Positions 23,813-34,480 of a stretch of 64,000 bases of DNA are shown piece after piece. A program made the position numbers and the translations under genes. Each line of letters starts with the position of its first letter. The stretch's first letter is position 1. The stretch is taken from assembly GCA_031119525.1 (NCBI GenBank), contig JAVHXO010000002.1:63903-127902 (forward strand), given 5' to 3'. The DNA is from Spiroplasma sp. (lineage in GTDB: Bacteria; Bacillota_I; Bacilli_A; Mycoplasmatales; VBWQ01). The notes beneath the pieces are model-generated. The model was not told the DNA's origin. It did not search any database and saw nothing but the letters and a program-made list of their open reading frames with translations.

Positions 23813-24124
23813 CTAAGCAACAAAAATTAAAATTAACGAAATAACTAAACCATAAATCGCACCAGATTCAGCAATCGCAGCACCAATAATAAACATACTT
23901 CGAATTTTTGATTCAACTTCAGGATTTCTAGAGACAGCCTCGACAGCTTTCCCAGCAGCATAACCTTGACCAATCCCTGCACCAAAGCAAGTAATTGTTG
24001 CAACACCAGCTCCTAAAAATTTTAATCCATCTGAAATACTTCCAGTTACTTCAAAAAGATTTCAAATGTGACCAAAAAATACTGTAACAGCATCTAAATG
24101 ACTTGCATTAGCAAATATACTCAT
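23813..24124 (-). CDS. atpE: F1Fo ATP synthase c subunit
   Basis: The proteolipid ring subunit, 103 residues, two membrane helices with the polar loop KAVEAVSRNPEVESKIRS between them. The ion-binding carboxylate is the Glu in AAIAESGAIYGLV on helix 2; the residue context fits a proton rather than sodium ring but this is not certain. About 25 residues longer than E. coli c at the N-terminus. A single TGA Trp near the start breaks standard-code frames. Strong AAGGAG ribosome site. The 112-base gap to atpB may hold signals for the high translation c needs. Confidence 0.94.
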
Positions 24125-24236
24125 AATTTATATTCTCCTTCTTATTTCTTTCATCATTTATTTGTTTTATTTAATATAATATATTAATTTTATTAAAAAA
24201 ATTAAAAGAGCAAAAGAATTTTAATTTATTTTTGAT

Positions 24237-25061
24237 TTATTTTCTTTTCAAACTACGATCTAAGAGTAATCGTTCTTGATGAGTCGTATCATCAAGGTTT
24301 TGTTCTTGCTCTTTTTTTCGCTGTTTTCTAATCTTCTTAGGCAACTTAAGTTCTAATTCTGCTTTCGACTCAGACTCCATTTGTAATTTTCAATACACCA
24401 TCGTTAACATACCAAAAATTAATGCCTGAATCGAGCCAGCAAATAAATCAAAATACATATGCAAAAACGGCCCAACAGTACCAATTAAAAAATTAACTTG
24501 TCCTATTACAGGAATATTTGCTCAAACATTACCAGTAAATGTATAAAGTAAAAGCATAATAACCGAACCACCGGTAATATTGCCAAATAAACGGAAAGAC
24601 AAAGAAATTAATGGTGCAAATTGAGTAATTAGTTCTAGAGGATTAGTAAGAAATTTTTTAAAAAACAATAATTTTTGAAATTTAATACCAATATAATAAA
24701 TTCCAATAAAAGTTACTAATGCTAAAGACAGGGTTACTGTATACATTGAGGCTTGAGAATCAATCCCAATAATTGATAATCAATTACCAATTAAAATGTA
24801 AAGCATTAAATACATTAAATAAATTGTTAAATTTTTATATTTTGCGCCTAAAACATCAATAACAATTTTCTCAACATAAGTTACAACTAACTCAACCACA
24901 AGCACAATCCCCCTTGGTTCAGTATTAGTTTTCATTTTTTTAACTTTCCTTTGATAAATAAAACTAATAGTGACAATAATAACAGTTGTAATAATAATTG
25001 TTACTATTTGAGGCATAATTGCTCAATAATTTCAATTTGCTAACCCCGTTGAAATTAACAT
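24237..25061 (-). CDS. atpB: F1Fo ATP synthase a subunit
   Basis: The membrane subunit that forms the proton path, 274 residues. The family box is SLSFRLFGNITGGSVIMLLL, with the essential Arg. A hydrophilic Lys/Glu-rich C-terminal tail of about 45 residues (from WKLQMESESKAELE) extends past the last helix and is unusual. The ATG at 25061 shares its A with the stop of the gene upstream, and AAGGAT lies ahead. Confidence 0.94.
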
Positions 25062-25510
25062 TATCTTGTATCCTTCATATTCTTTTTCTCGTTAAATCTT
25101 TGTTTAGTACTCAAAAATTCATTAGTAAAAACTGCAATCAATAATAATGAAAAACCAGCAATTAAACTAAAAAGATTTGAAAATTTAAAATAAATTACTA
25201 AACCAATAACTGTAGCATATAATAAAATTCGAAATAAAAAAATAAAAAAAGCTAAAGCTTGTTTATAAACAGCTTTACTAAAAAACCAATTACTAGTTTT
25301 GGATAATATTAAAAAACCACACAAACTACTAATACAACCCAAATTAAAACCAATAATAATTTTTCAATCATAATTAAACAGATTAATTAAACTTAATAAA
25401 ATTGTATTAATTAACAATCAATAACCAATCATAACAATAATAATTCGATAATTATTATTCTTAACTTTAATTAATCAAGAAAATTTATTTTGTTCCGAAG
25501 ATTCGATCAC
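25061..25510 (-). CDS. AtpI-like membrane protein ahead of atpB
   Basis: 149 residues with four hydrophobic segments. It holds the atpI position before atpB, and the four-helix layout fits AtpI (an assembly or Mg-uptake factor), though the sequence itself is barely conserved. I chose the GTG at 25510, inside the end of upp, because AGGAG lies six bases ahead; it gives VIESSEQNKFSWLIKVKNN, a soluble N-tail before helix 1. The ATG at 25453 would remove that tail. Overlaps upp by 26 bases and atpB by one, so translation is coupled. Confidence 0.7.
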
Positions 25511-26147
25511 CTGCATCTCCTAATCCAGGAATAATAAAACCATTTTCATCTAACTTTTCATCTAAAGCAGCTAAATAAATTTTAACATCTTTATGTTCCT
25601 TATGAACTTTATTAATTGCTTCTTTAACGCCAACAATTCCAATAAAAGTAATATTCTTGACACCAATCGCTTTTAATTTTTTAATTGCTGCCAATGTACT
25701 TCCACCAGTAGCCAACATTGGATCTAAAACATACACCAAATTATCTTCATGGTTTTTTACATTAGGGTATTTAAAAAAATACTCTTGTGGTTGTAATGTT
25801 ATCTCATCACGATATAAGCCAATATGACTGACAATTGCATTAGGCAATAAATGTTCAAGACCATTAACCATACCCAACCCTGCCCTTAAAATTGGACAAA
25901 TAATAATTGTTTTTGTTAAATTTTTTCCCTTAGTTTTGCCAATAGGTGTTTCAATTGAAACAGAATCTAAAGGAATATCTTTAAAAACCTCATACGCCAT
26001 CAAACTAACAATTTCCGTTAAGTTTTCTTGGAAATCTTTTTTTTCCGTATTTTTATTTCGAATTCTTGTTAACTTGTCTAAAATTAAAGGATGATTAATA
26101 ATAAACACATTTTCTTTTGCCATTTTTTTATCAACGATATCTGCCAT
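25485..26147 (-). CDS. upp: Uracil phosphoribosyltransferase
   Basis: Converts uracil and PRPP to UMP in pyrimidine salvage. Family features: VFIINHPLILDKLTRIRNKNT at the N-terminus, ILRAGLGMVNG, and the PRPP loop YVLDPMLATGGSTLAAIKKL; the end GLGDAGDRIFGTK is the uracil-binding C-terminus. Length 220. Start uncertain: AAGGAG lies six bases before a TTG at 26153, and 12 before the ATG at 26147; the ATG at 26120 (MAKENVF) would match the usual family N-terminus. Leads directly into the ATPase operon, as in many Firmicutes. Confidence 0.95.
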   Translation of the reverse strand: MADIVDKKMAKENVFIINHPLILDKLTRIRNKNTEKKDFQENLTEIVSLMAYEVFKDIPLDSVSIETPIGKTKGKNLTKTIIICPILRAGLGMVNGLEHLLPNAIVSHIGLYRDEITLQPQEYFFKYPNVKNHEDNLVYVLDPMLATGGSTLAAIKKLKAIGVKNITFIGIVGVKEAINKVHKEHKDVKIYLAALDEKLDENGFIIPGLGDAGDRIFGTK

Positions 26148-26234
26148 CAACAATAATTGCTCCTTCTTATTCTTTTTAGCTTTTAATTTTCGAGTGTTAT
26201 TTTATTAAGGTTTTATTAATTATACTAATAAAAA

Positions 26235-26263
26235 ATTTTACGCTCTTTATAAAAATAATTCAA
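26235..26263 (-). promoter_or_regulatory. Promoter of the upp-ATPase operon
   Basis: On the minus strand TTGAAT (26263-26258), 17 bases, TAAAAT (26240-26235), about 80 bases upstream of upp. No other promoter as good was seen before atpC. Confidence 0.5.
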
Positions 26264-26346
26264 CTATAATAATAGAAAAAAGGGGAACTAGGCGAATAAC
26301 ATTAGGACATAAAAAATAATTTAAGTTATCAATAAAACTTATGCTA

Positions 26347-27081
26347 TTAATTAACAACCTCCGCAAGACTAATCGCTAATTGAAAACTAAAACTTCCTTC
26401 CAATAAATGGTTTTGTTCATTAGTTATCGCATTAACATTTACATCTTTAATACCTAAATCATTTTTATTTATTTTAGCAGATTGTTCATAACCTTCAATA
26501 TTAACTGCATAATGAACTAAAAATTCAGCATCTTGCACTTCACTTTTAATTGTTTGACTAATAATTTTGATACAACTTTGTAGTGCTTGAAAAAAAGTTG
26601 TTTGGTTTAAAATAACTTGATCAAAGACTTGTTTTTTAATCACAAGATGATTAATTGATTTAGCCTTCCGAACCAACTTAACTTGAGTATCAAAACTACC
26701 AATAATTTTTTTACTACTAATACCAGCATTAACATTAACGGTAATAACTTCAAATTTTTTAATAGTCTCATAAGGATCAATACCTTTTAACTTAAAATAA
26801 TAATCAACACCATAATCTAAAGAAATTTGATACTCAGAAGCAAATTTTGTCATAACATTAATTAATGAACTTTTAAAACTGTTTGGCTCATCATTAATTA
26901 AAATATTTTGATACTTATCAACATCCAATTCAACTTTAGTTGTTATAACTTCCATTGCAAGATGATTAATATTTAACCTAGGATTTTTAACTTCTTTGCT
27001 CACACTGTTGATAGTTAAAGGAACAAATAACAATGTTAAAGTAATAAAACTAACTTGTAAAATAATTAAAATTTTTTTCAT
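26347..27081 (-). CDS. Secreted or membrane-anchored protein of unknown function
   Basis: 244 residues with an N-terminal signal/anchor (MKKILIILQVSFITLTLLF) and a soluble extracellular part; no lipobox Cys. Two stretches look alike in style: VEVDVDKY-type beta strands and a hydrophobic end SFSFQLAISLAEVVN. No family recognised. GAGG lies before two in-frame ATGs (27090 and 27081); the MKK start at 27081 is preferred because it gives the standard signal peptide. Last gene of the tsaC group, separated from upp by a promoter region. Confidence 0.8.
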   Translation of the reverse strand: MKKILIILQVSFITLTLLFVPLTINSVSKEVKNPRLNINHLAMEVITTKVELDVDKYQNILINDEPNSFKSSLINVMTKFASEYQISLDYGVDYYFKLKGIDPYETIKKFEVITVNVNAGISSKKIIGSFDTQVKLVRKAKSINHLVIKKQVFDQVILNQTTFFQALQSCIKIISQTIKSEVQDAEFLVHYAVNIEGYEQSAKINKNDLGIKDVNVNAITNEQNHLLEGSFSFQLAISLAEVVN

Positions 27082-27160
27082 AAATAACATAACCTCAAAA
27101 CTTTAAAAGTAATAAAAATTTATTTTATTTAATTTTAACAAAATTAAAAAATAAAATAAA

Positions 27161-27781
27161 TTAATCTAAAATAGTATTAAGACAAGCAAGAAATTTTAAT
27201 AATTGTTGATAAGTTTGAAATAATAAAAAATAACTTTGATTATTAACTTGAAATCCAACACCAGGAAAAAAGTCTTTCGTTTTAAGTAAACGATTTTGTG
27301 CTCAAAAAATTGTTAAATTTTTAATTTGCTTAAGATTAATACTTTCTGGATCTAGCGGATGATAAATATACAACTTGGTTTTAGTTAGTAACAACTCAAT
27401 TGTATTTAAAGGAATAAATTTAGCACGTCTAAAGTTAATAATTTTATAATGATAAGAAATTTTATTTTTATTATTTTTCAACGAGCTGGTAACATCATAA
27501 TTTTTATCATTAATAATTTTCCTTGGATTTTCATACTGACCAACCAATGCTCGATTACAATAATAAATACTACTTTTTGTCGGTAATTTTTCTTCACTCA
27601 TTGGTAAATCTTTAATGGCAATTGGTTGTAAAAAAAAATTATTATAACGTTGGTTTAAATCATTAGTAAAGTTCGCCAAAGTTAATTTACGATTTTTTTG
27701 ATAAAGTTTAAGCAGTAAAAAAACTAAGAAAATTAAAAATACTAAAATTACAGATAAAGTTATGATAATTGCTAAATTCAT
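27161..27781 (-). CDS. Membrane-anchored protein of unknown function
   Basis: 206 residues: one strong N-terminal membrane helix (residues 4-26) followed by a basic cytoplasmic-type segment and a soluble domain with FIPLNTIELLLTKTKLYIYHP, which resembles a PH-like beta strand pattern only in a loose way. Function unknown. It lies 36 bases after tsaC and before the secreted protein, so the three may share a transcript. One UGA Trp. Confidence 0.8.
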
Positions 27782-27817
27782 TTTTGCCCTACGTTCTCAT
27801 CTTTATGTTTTGGTTTA

Positions 27818-28369
27818 TTAATTACGAATAATTGTTTTTGTTAGACTATTATAAACTGCTGAAGCTTTACCATTAATTATTTTGCCATTAACAACATAAT
27901 CTAAATTTGGTAAATTAATTTTACTAGACTCATTAATTGGCGATTCTTGACTAAGATTACAACTACTTGCTGCTAGTGGTCCAACATGATCAATAATTTT
28001 TTGAATAAAAGTAGAAGCAGTAACTCTAATGGCAATATTATCTCATTGATTTCAATAATCATTTTTTATCATTGCTGGTTTTGGTTTTAAAATAACTGTA
28101 ACTTTACCAGGTGAAAATTTTTTTTCTAACTCGTGAATTAATTGATCATCAATAACTGCTAAATTTTTTGCTTGCTGCCAATTACTTACTAAAATTTGCA
28201 GTGGTTTAGTCACTGGCCGTTGTTTAATTAAATAAATTTTTTCAATTGCTGAAACTTGATCAAACTTACAAACAAGCCCATAAACTGTATCAGTTGGCAA
28301 AGCAATAACAGCACCAGCTTCAAGAATTCTAACAATTTTTGTTAACTCCGTTGCTTCAAGTCTAAGCAT
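27818..28369 (-). CDS. tsaC: Threonylcarbamoyl-AMP synthase (YrdC/YwlC family)
   Basis: Makes L-threonylcarbamoyl-AMP for t6A37 in ANN-decoding tRNAs. The 183-residue protein contains only the YrdC domain: IALPTDTVYGLVCKFD with the conserved Thr-Asp-T-x-Y-G, IYLIKQRPVTKPLQILV (K-x-R-x-x-x-K-P-l), FSPGKVTVILK and the late SSCNLSQESPI (S-A-N-x-S-G region). The ATG at 28369 has AAGGAG seven bases ahead. The Sua5 C-terminal domain is absent, as in E. coli TsaC. Confidence 0.9.
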
Positions 28370-28442
28370 AATTAAACTCCTTATAATTACAATAAAATCT
28401 GAAAAAATTATATCATTTATCATGAAAAAGTCAAAAAACAGA

Positions 28443-28484
28443 TTAAAAATTGCCGAGAGTTTGGGGTTGAACTCTCGGCAATTT
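28443..28484 (-). terminator. Strong Rho-independent terminator
   Basis: A 15-bp stem with a GC-rich core (GCCGAGAG and CTCTCGGC), 8-base loop, and five T on the minus strand. It ends the regulator gene at 28483-30387; the stop codon lies at its foot. Confidence 0.92.
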
Positions 28485-30387
28485 ATAACAGAAAATTATT
28501 AATGATTTGATATAAATTCTTGACACTACTAATTTGAAGATTAAAATTAGTTTTAACAAAATCAAGGTATGACAGTAATCCCTGATATTGATATAAAGTA
28601 TCAGAATTATTGATTAAGATGAAAATAAAATTGATTGGGAACTTCTTATGAAAAAATAACGGACTTTTTAAATAAATTAGGATAATCGGCAAAGTAACAT
28701 TATTTTTTGATACTAATTTATGAATTACTAACATCTTATTCGTTGAATAAGTACTGTTAATAAAACTATCTCTTAATTGAAAATTAAGCGAATTTAATTT
28801 AAATTTTCTAATTAAAGCTTCTTGCAAATAAAATAAAAAGCTTTTGATACTTGAAAATCTTTGTTTTGAAAAGAATTTAAAAACTAAAATTGAACTACGA
28901 ATTTTATCAATTAACATTTTTTTAACTACAATATCCAAGTTTTGTTTTAATTGTTGATTTAACAAAAACTGATCACTATTAATGAGAAAAAACCTTTTAG
29001 TTGGCAGTATATTATTATCTTCAGAATCAAATAAAATTGCATAATTTTTATTTAAAAAATTTATTTTGTAGTGGCTATTACTTATATCTAAGGATTCCAA
29101 AATAATATTTTTATAACTACTTTTAATAAACAAAATTAACTTTTTAATTTGATGAGAAAAACTGTTATTTTTTTGATAATAGAGAGGAACTTTTCAGTTT
29201 ATTTCTTTACTATCCAAATAAAAGCTATTAAATATCATTAAAAGTTGATCACTGATAAATAAACGGAATTTAACATTAATGTTAAATTTTCTTAAAACAA
29301 AAACAATAATATTAGCAATCTCTCAACCATATCAATAAGTATTACTCCAAAAATAATTATCATTAATAAAATTAAAGTTAAAATCTTGATAAAAATTAAA
29401 TATTAACTTCAAAAAATTTTCATTCAAAAATTCATTAATTCTTGTTTGAATTTTTTTAATTGCAAACAAAAGTTGATATTCTTTAAAAATTAATTGATTA
29501 ATAAAATTATTAATTGATGAAATTAAATTTGAAATCATATCATAATTTAATTTTTTTTGGTTAAGTAACATTAACGATGTAAGATAATCTTTTTCATAGT
29601 AATTAAATTTTACATTAAATTGCTTTTCTAAAATATTCGTTAATTTATTAAAATTATTTTCAATAATTTTGTCATTAATTAATACTTTAAACAACAAAGG
29701 ACAACAGTAAGAATCTAAAAATTGATTAAATTTTATTCTCTTAATTACAATAATTAAAAATCAAATAATGTCTTTCAAAAAATAATCAGAGAAATTATTA
29801 TTAATTAAAAGTTTTGATAATTTATTTTGCAAATTAAGTAAACTAGTATCTAAATAATTGTTAGGATGTAATGGACTATTTAATTGATTGATTAAAATTT
29901 TCATTGCAATTCGACGCAAATCAAATTCAGAACCTTCCAAAAATCAACCTTGTTTCATTTTAAATTTTAATTTAAGAACTAAATCATAATAATTAAAATA
30001 ATTATTAATTAAATTTATCTCTTTTTTTAAATTGTAAAATGTACTATTAGTAAAATTAAGTAATTTAGTATTAGTTAAAGGTTGGTTTTCTCAAATATGA
30101 TAGAAAATTAACTGATAAGAATTCACAACATCATTGCATTTTAATTTTATTAAAAATTTTTTTAATAAAACATCAATTGCAACTTTAGGATTATCACCAA
30201 TAATTATTAGCTTTTCTTGATTCTTAACAATTTTACAATTATTAATTGGTGCTAATAATCGATTAATTTTTTGAATATCTTTTTGTAAAGTTCTAACAGT
30301 TAAACTAAATTTTTCTATTAAATAAGATATAGAAACAAATTCTAAATTAATTTGAAACATTTTTAATATTTCAATAATTCGTCTCAT
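28483..30387 (-). CDS. BglG/Mga-type transcription regulator with HTH and PRD-like architecture
   Basis: 634 residues. The N-terminus has a winged HTH of the HTH_11/Mga kind: FVSISYLIEKFSLTVRTLQKDIQKINRLL. The middle is all-helical with repeats the size of PTS regulation domains, and the end (GLLSYLDFVKTNFNLQISSVKNLYQIINNFLL) resembles the tail of EIIA-like domains in MtlR/LicR activators. Conserved regulatory His residues of PRDs are not evident. Extremely Asn/Ile/Phe/Lys-rich, more so than neighbours. It may control sugar genes; a link with the PTS gene at 14374 is only conjecture. Ribosome site GGAGG before the ATG at 30387. Confidence 0.65.
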
Positions 30388-30444
30388 TAATTGCCTCCAT
30401 TATCCTAATTTAGAGAATATGGAGCAATTTCCTTTTTATAAAAT

Positions 30445-30484
30445 AAAAAATATCATTATCTTAATGAAAAAAATAATGATATTT
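30445..30484 (-). terminator. Terminator after prmC
   Basis: A 12-bp stem (AAATATCATTAT with ATAATGATATTT), 13-base loop, and a T run on the minus strand, 16 bases after the prmC stop. Confidence 0.75.
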
Positions 30485-30499
30485 AAAATTAAATTTATG

Positions 30500-31342
30500 T
30501 TATAATTTGCAACTACTAATAAATAAAAATCTTCAATGATTGCTATAATCTTTTTCAAATCAATAAAAATAATTTTGAAAATTTAATGCTAAGATTGATT
30601 CTAATGCTGATTTTTGATCAAAACCAATTTCAAAAGCAATTAAAAAATCTTTATTAGTAAAATTTAAAACAGATGCTAAAATTTTTTGATAATATGCTAA
30701 TCCAAAGTTATCAGCAAATAACGCTAATTCTGGTTCATGTTTTAAATTATTAATTTGATAATCTTTTTTACTTTTATCAATGTAGGGCGGATTGCTAATA
30801 ATAATATCAAATTTTTCATTAGTTAAATTATTAAATAAATCACTTTTTACTAAAGTAAGCCGATCTAAATGATAAAACTCCTGATTTAATTTAGCAATTT
30901 CCAAAGCTTTATCACTAATATCACTAGCAAAAATTTGTCATTCTGGTTTTTTCAAAGCTAAACTAATAGCAATACAACCACTACCTGTCCCCAAATCTAA
31001 AACCTTAATAGGCATAAAAGAAAATAATTTTTGGCTTCAAAATAAAACTCGTGAAACCAAAAGTTCTGTTTCATTTCTCGGAATTAAAACATCTTCATTA
31101 ACAAAAATTTTATAATTATAGAAAAAAACATGCCCTGAAAGATAAGCTAAAGGCCAACCAGAAGCATATTTTTTTACTAAAGATAAATATTTTTGTAAAA
31201 AAAATCGATCAGTATTGACAACATTCAAGTTAGCATAAATTCAAGTTAAATTTTTTTCTAACAAATTAGCTAAAATTAGTTTATTAACATTTTCATTTTG
31301 ATTAATTTTTCTAGCAAGACTCAAAAATTGATAATATTTCAT
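30500..31342 (-). CDS. prmC: Release factor glutamine N5-methyltransferase PrmC (HemK)
   Basis: Methylates the Gln of the GGQ motif in RF1. 280 residues: an N-terminal helical domain with PLAYLSGHVFFYNYKIFVNEDVLIPRNETELLV (family signature P-x-Q-Y-i-x-G, with Y-L here), SAM motif VLDLGTGSGCIAISLAL and the NPPY box IISNPPYIDKS. Its substrate gene prfA lies upstream, separated by a small extra gene. Start at the ATG at 31342. Confidence 0.94.
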
Positions 31343-31353
31343 TTTAATAACTA

Positions 31354-31587
31354 CTAAAATTGACCGCTATTAAATGATCCGTCATCATTTCCCATATCAT
31401 TCGAAGGTTCGTCAGAACCACCATCGGAACTATGATGTTTTTTCTTGGCTGGTTTTTTTTTCTTGGCTGGTTTTTTCTTAGCAGCAAAGAAGATGCTAGA
31501 TAATGCATCAACAATTTTTAAAAACATAAGATTAACTGTTTGAAGAAATAACATTTTAATACGTTGACTAAAAGAAATAAAATTCAT
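31354..31587 (-). CDS. Small protein with basic Lys/Pro/Ala repeats and an acidic tail
   Basis: 77 residues between prfA and prmC. Residues 1-35 are amphipathic to hydrophobic, 36-51 are Lys/Pro/Ala repeats (KKKPAKKKKPAKKK), and 52-77 are Ser/Gly/Asp-rich and acidic. A very good ribosome site (GGGGAGG, seven bases before ATG) argues that it is translated. The basic part recalls histone H1-like tails; the first part may touch the membrane. No family recognised. Confidence 0.75.
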   Translation of the reverse strand: MNFISFSQRIKMLFLQTVNLMFLKIVDALSSIFFAAKKKPAKKKKPAKKKHHSSDGGSDEPSNDMGNDDGSFNSGQF

Positions 31588-31632
31588 ATAAACACCTCCC
31601 CTATTTCTTTAATTTAAATTATAAAGATATTT

Positions 31633-32736
31633 TTAAATTAAACTTGAAATATCATTTTCAAGTGTTTCTAATTTCTTTCTTTGCTCATTACTTATTAATG
31701 CTAGAATAATTTCATCTAAATTACCTTCGATAATTTGATCTAATTTATTTAATGATAAACCAATTCTATGATCAGTAACTCTATTTTGTGGGTAATTATA
31801 TGTGCGAATTTTTTCTGATCTTTCACCCGAACCAACAGCACTCTTCCTTAAACTACCAATTTCTCCTTTTTGCTGGGATAATTGAAATTCATATAATTTT
31901 GCTCGTAAAACTTGCATTGCTTTATCTTTATTATCGTGTTGACTTCGACCATCTTGGGAAGTTACAACAATGCCTGAAGGTAAATGAGTAATCCGTACGG
32001 CTGAATCAGTTGTGTTAACATGCTGACCACCAGCACCACTAGAACGATAAGTATCAATTTTTAAGTCATTTGGATTAATATTAACTTCAATATCGTTAGC
32101 CTCTGGTAAAACTGCAACGGTAGCAACTGATGTATGAACTCGACCTTGCGATTCAGTTTTTGGTACTCTTTGAACACGATGTGCGCCAGCTTCAAATTTT
32201 AACTTAGCAAAAACTTGTTTACCTTTAACAATAAAACTAATATAAGTAAAACCACCCGTTGTTGATTCTTTTGCTTCAATTGTTTCAATTTTTCAAGTTT
32301 GATTTTCGCAGTATTTTAAATACATCCGATATAAATCAGCAGCAAAAATATTTGCTTCTTCGCCACCAACAGCACCGCGAATTTCTAAAATAACATTTTT
32401 ATTATCATTTACATCTTTAGGAATTAAAATTAATTTTAAACGTTGCTCAACATCAACAAGTTTTTGTTCATTAGTTTTAATTTCTGACTTTAACATTTCA
32501 ATCATTTCTGAATCTTTTTCAGTATCTAAATATTGTTTAGCTTCATTAATTGTTGTTAACAACTTTTGGTACACTAAAAATTGGTTAATAATTGGTTCTA
32601 ACCTTTTTTGTTCTTTAGTTAATTCAGTATACTTTTCTCGCTGTTTCTTAACATCTAAAGTCAATAATTGCTTTTCGATTTTTTGATATTTCTGATAGAG
32701 TAATGTTAATTGTTGGAGAATTTTTTCATTAATCAT
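31633..32736 (-). CDS. prfA: Peptide chain release factor 1
   Basis: Decodes UAA and UAG and triggers peptide release. 367 residues, family length. The codon-recognition tripeptide region reads [14 protein letters not shown] (P-K-T), and the catalytic loop is [18 protein letters not shown]2, which reads UGA, is not expected in an organism where UGA is Trp, and none is in the window. Follows tdk by 19 bases in the same direction. Confidence 0.96.
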
Positions 32737-32755
32737 CTAAATAGGAACCTAACTT

Positions 32756-33349
32756 TTATTTTAAAACTTTATGATGCTCACGACATCTTGCTTCATATTT
32801 TTCTTGAGCACCAATTTCAATGATTGGATCATTATACTTTGCTTCTTTACCATTAATAATTTTTTGTGTTCTAGTTGCTGCTGCACCACAAATAACACAA
32901 ATTGCATCCAATTTTGTTACAAATTCTGCTATTGGTAAAATTTCTGCCATAACTGGAAATGGTTCAGCGCGAAAGTCTTGATCTAAACCAGCAACAATTA
33001 CTTGTTTATTATTATTTGCTAATTTCGTTAAAATTTCAATAATTTTTTTATTAAAAAATTGAACTTCATCAACTGCAATAGCAGCCACATCTTGATTTTC
33101 TTTTGCTTTTAAAATATTTAAAATTTCTTCAGGTTTATTACGATCAATCATAATCGCTTCAATTGACACCCCTTTATGAGTCATAACTCTTGTAGCACTA
33201 TAGCGAATATCAATACTTGGTTTAAAAACTAAAACCTTACGATGAGCATATTGCAAACGAATAATTCTCCGAATAAACTCCTCAGTTTTCCCAGCAAACA
33301 TACATCCTGTTATTACCTCAATTCAACCATCATTATAGCGGTTATACAT
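32756..33349 (-). CDS. tdk: Thymidine kinase
   Basis: Phosphorylates thymidine for dTTP salvage. 197 residues with start at the ATG at 33349 (not the internal Met 16 codons later): the true N-terminus reads YNDGWIEVITGCMFAGKTEE, with the P-loop containing Cys where most relatives have Pro. Walker B is VAAIAVDEVQFF, the lasso/zinc part CVICGAAATRTQ with a second Cys pair region ARCREHH. AAGGAG precedes the start. Belongs to the tdk-prfA unit. Confidence 0.95.
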
Positions 33350-33386
33350 TATTTATTTTCTCCTTATCTTTCTGTTATATAACTAA

Positions 33387-34433
33387 TTATTTAACATTTG
33401 GTTCTGAATTTGCCAGATTATCTAAATCATGTAATAAATTTTCAACAATTGATAAATTCTTAACTTTTACTCCAGCAGCATATTTATGGCCACCTCCGCC
33501 AAACTTTACCGCCAATTGATTAATTGTTCACCTAGCACTGCGAATACTAATCTTAAATTCATTATCAATCTCACTTTGACACGCAATAAACCAAATTTTG
33601 ATTGTTGCTATATTCGCCATTAAATTAACTTGACTAGTAATATCTTCTTGAAGAATTGTTATTTTTTCTTTATCTTCTGTAAGTTGCTGATTTAACTGCT
33701 GCTCCAATTTTTTTAAAGTTTCTTTAGTAACAATAATATAAGCAACACCATTCTTGGTAACTTGAAAATTATTTAAAATATAACCTTTAATTCGTGTTGT
33801 TTTTAAATCTTGTAAATATAATTTTTCATACAAATCTAAAAGACTAAAATTTGTTGCAACTAAAAAACTAGCAATATCAAATGTTTCATTATTAACCGAT
33901 CGATACATGAACCTTCCTGAATCTGTAACTAATCCAAAAAATAAATATCTGGCAGCATCGTTTGATAATTTTAATTTCATCATTTTTGCTCACTTGGCAA
34001 CTACTTGACAAGCAGCAACTGCTGAACTTTCAACTAAATTAAGGGTGCCGTAATTATCAACTTCAGGATGGTGATCAATTTTAATAATATTTTTTGCTGT
34101 TTGCCAAAACTGACCACTAATTCTTTCACGATTTGCTGTATCACAAACAATAACCAAAGCATTTTCATAATCTTTACTGTTAACAATCATCGCTGGGGGA
34201 AAAAACTTAAGCATATATTCTGTCATATCACCAGGAACTAAAACTTTTTTATTACGAAAATTTTCTTCAATCAGAGTTTTTAACCCTCATTGTGATCCTA
34301 AAGCATCACCATCAGGATTAATATGACGATGAATAATAATTGGATTACTTTTTTTAATTAGGTTCAATATTTCTTTAGCATTTTTTAAAAAATTTTTTGA
34401 TATTTTAATTTGTGCCATTTGTTTTATCACCAT
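33387..34433 (-). CDS. DHH/DHHA1 phosphoesterase, NrnA-like
   Basis: 348 residues. DHH domain motifs: HRHINPDGDALGSQ, VIVCDTANRERI, IIKIDHHPE and GLVTDSGRF, which bind the two Mn ions. The DHHA1 domain ends with FGGGGHKYAAG. This is the NrnA layout (nanoRNase and pAp phosphatase) and also fits c-di-AMP hydrolases of the same family. The start at 34433 is preferred to the upstream TTG at 34487 because GGAAGG lies six bases ahead. The degenerate ABC gene ends 48 bases upstream. Confidence 0.88.
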
Positions 34434-34480
34434 TTTAATCCTTCCAATGCAATTTCTAAATAATTTGACATAGTTTTTTT

